DNA from: Sulfurovaceae bacterium
GTDB lineage: Bacteria > Campylobacterota > Campylobacteria > Campylobacterales > Sulfurovaceae
NCBI GenBank assembly: GCA_028714675.1
Contig: JAQTLV010000004.1
Span: 55,440-119,439 of the forward strand
Direction of reading: 5' to 3'
DNA: 64,000 nucleotides
Shown: piece by piece, positions 63,828 to 64,000 of the stretch
Layout: every line of letters begins with the position of its first letter
How positions within the stretch are numbered: the stretch's first letter is position 1
The notes under the pieces: model-generated
Database searches by the model: none
What the model saw: the letters and a program-made list of their open reading frames with translations, nothing else
Told to the model about the DNA's origin: nothing
Program-made: the position numbers and the translations under genes

Positions 63828-64000
63828 TTATTGACATTCCTGCTCTGTTTTGCTGTCCAATAATTCTCCAGCACAATTACAACATAGATCTATCTCTACC
63901 CAGTAACAACCGCCTATACAAGCATGGTCATCTGTGCATCCGCAAACTCTACATCTTCTATCGATTGAAAACCCACTCGACAAGAAACTAATAATTTCTT
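63828..64000 (-). CDS. zinc-ribbon protein, N-terminal part outside window
   Basis: Open frame entering from the right edge and ending at TAA 63830-63828. It encodes RRCRVCGCTDDHACIGGCYW and continues with a second set of cysteines (IDLCCNC). The CxVCGC...HAC-x-GGC-YWVE-x-DLC pattern is a zinc-binding motif I know from phage and plasmid accessory proteins. The rest of the gene lies beyond the window, so the role is open. Confidence 0.65.
   Translation of the reverse strand, partial: EIISFLSSGFSIDRRCRVCGCTDDHACIGGCYWVEIDLCCNCAGELLDSKTEQECQ

Larger units (their letters stand above)
41922..64000. mobile_element. Mu-like/P2-like mosaic prophage, right part outside the window
   Basis: Every gene from the Dam-type methylase to the right edge is of phage type or small and unknown. 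Tail genes of P2 type are on the minus strand (43345-53430) and head/packaging genes of Mu type on the plus strand (53616-63230). Transposase, repressor and integration functions are not present and are expected to the right. The left end lies somewhere in 41575-41921. In Mu the DNA-modification gene is at the distal end of the genome; the methylase position here agrees with that. Confidence 0.9.

Noticed and set aside
63775..63876. N-terminal extension of the membrane protein at 63355
   Set aside because: It overlaps the zinc-ribbon gene and lacks an SD; the ATG at 63774 has GGAGCAGGG directly ahead.

Overview
The window is AT-rich, gene-dense bacterial chromosome. It most resembles a member of the Campylobacterota (Epsilonproteobacteria). 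The neighbourhood sppA / amidohydrolase / aroQ / M24 peptidase / folK / flhF, read outward from a divergent promoter at about 10.75 kb, matches gene order I recall from Campylobacter-type genomes. The proteins are of compact epsilonproteobacterial type. I cannot name the genus from the sequence alone. No rRNA, tRNA or CRISPR array is visible.

Host region, 1-41.6 kb. It starts with a nearly complete aspS on the minus strand, then nadK-recN, a CNNM/CBS membrane protein behind its own promoter and a cysteine-containing leader ORF, and a B12-binding radical SAM protein. A minus-strand block follows: a lysozyme-like transglycosylase, a frameshifted gene, sppA and an aminofutalosine-deaminase-like amidohydrolase. 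A long plus-strand run then carries aroQ, an M24 aminopeptidase, folK, flhF, mnmA, prs, lepA, a CopD-like membrane protein, a ComF-like protein and a CPA2 cation/proton antiporter. Convergent to it lie pepA, trpB, slt, a YggT protein and gltX. Next come truD, a HI0933-type flavoprotein, an unknown gene, a CYTH protein and murA, then an unknown gene, a UvrD-type helicase and rsmD. The block ends with an NlpC/P60-SH3 peptidase beside a dipeptide epimerase (a plausible murein-peptide salvage pair), two small proteins, a DUF819 membrane protein and a SUV3-type helicase.

Prophage region, about 41.6 kb to beyond the right edge. It is a mosaic. Head and packaging genes are Mu-like (gp37-like protein, I/Z protease-scaffold, gp36-like DUF1320, DUF1804 small terminase, large terminase, DUF935 portal, MuF, virion morphogenesis protein), with a lambda-type decoration protein and capsid. 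These run rightward from 53.6 kb. A P2-like contractile tail module (V, W, J, I, fibre, FI, FII, E/E', T, U, X, D) runs leftward from 53.43 kb and ends in a candidate holin, a tiny membrane protein and a Dam-type methylase at the host junction. Transposase and repressor genes are not in the window and presumably lie to the right.

The two late operons diverge from a 190-bp spacer with a nested, nearly symmetric structure. Two copies of a 9-bp box each sit exactly 21 bp before an extended -10-like hexamer. The same 14-bp SD-plus-TTG-start sequence caps both ends. Endolysin and overlapping spanin genes are embedded between portal and MuF. The most notable gene is a MuF protein fused to a C-terminal HExxH metalloprotease domain resembling anthrax lethal factor. 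A translationally coupled 85-codon gene of unknown function follows it and is a candidate immunity partner. The tail chaperone gene carries a clear T-TTA-AAT programmed -1 frameshift site.
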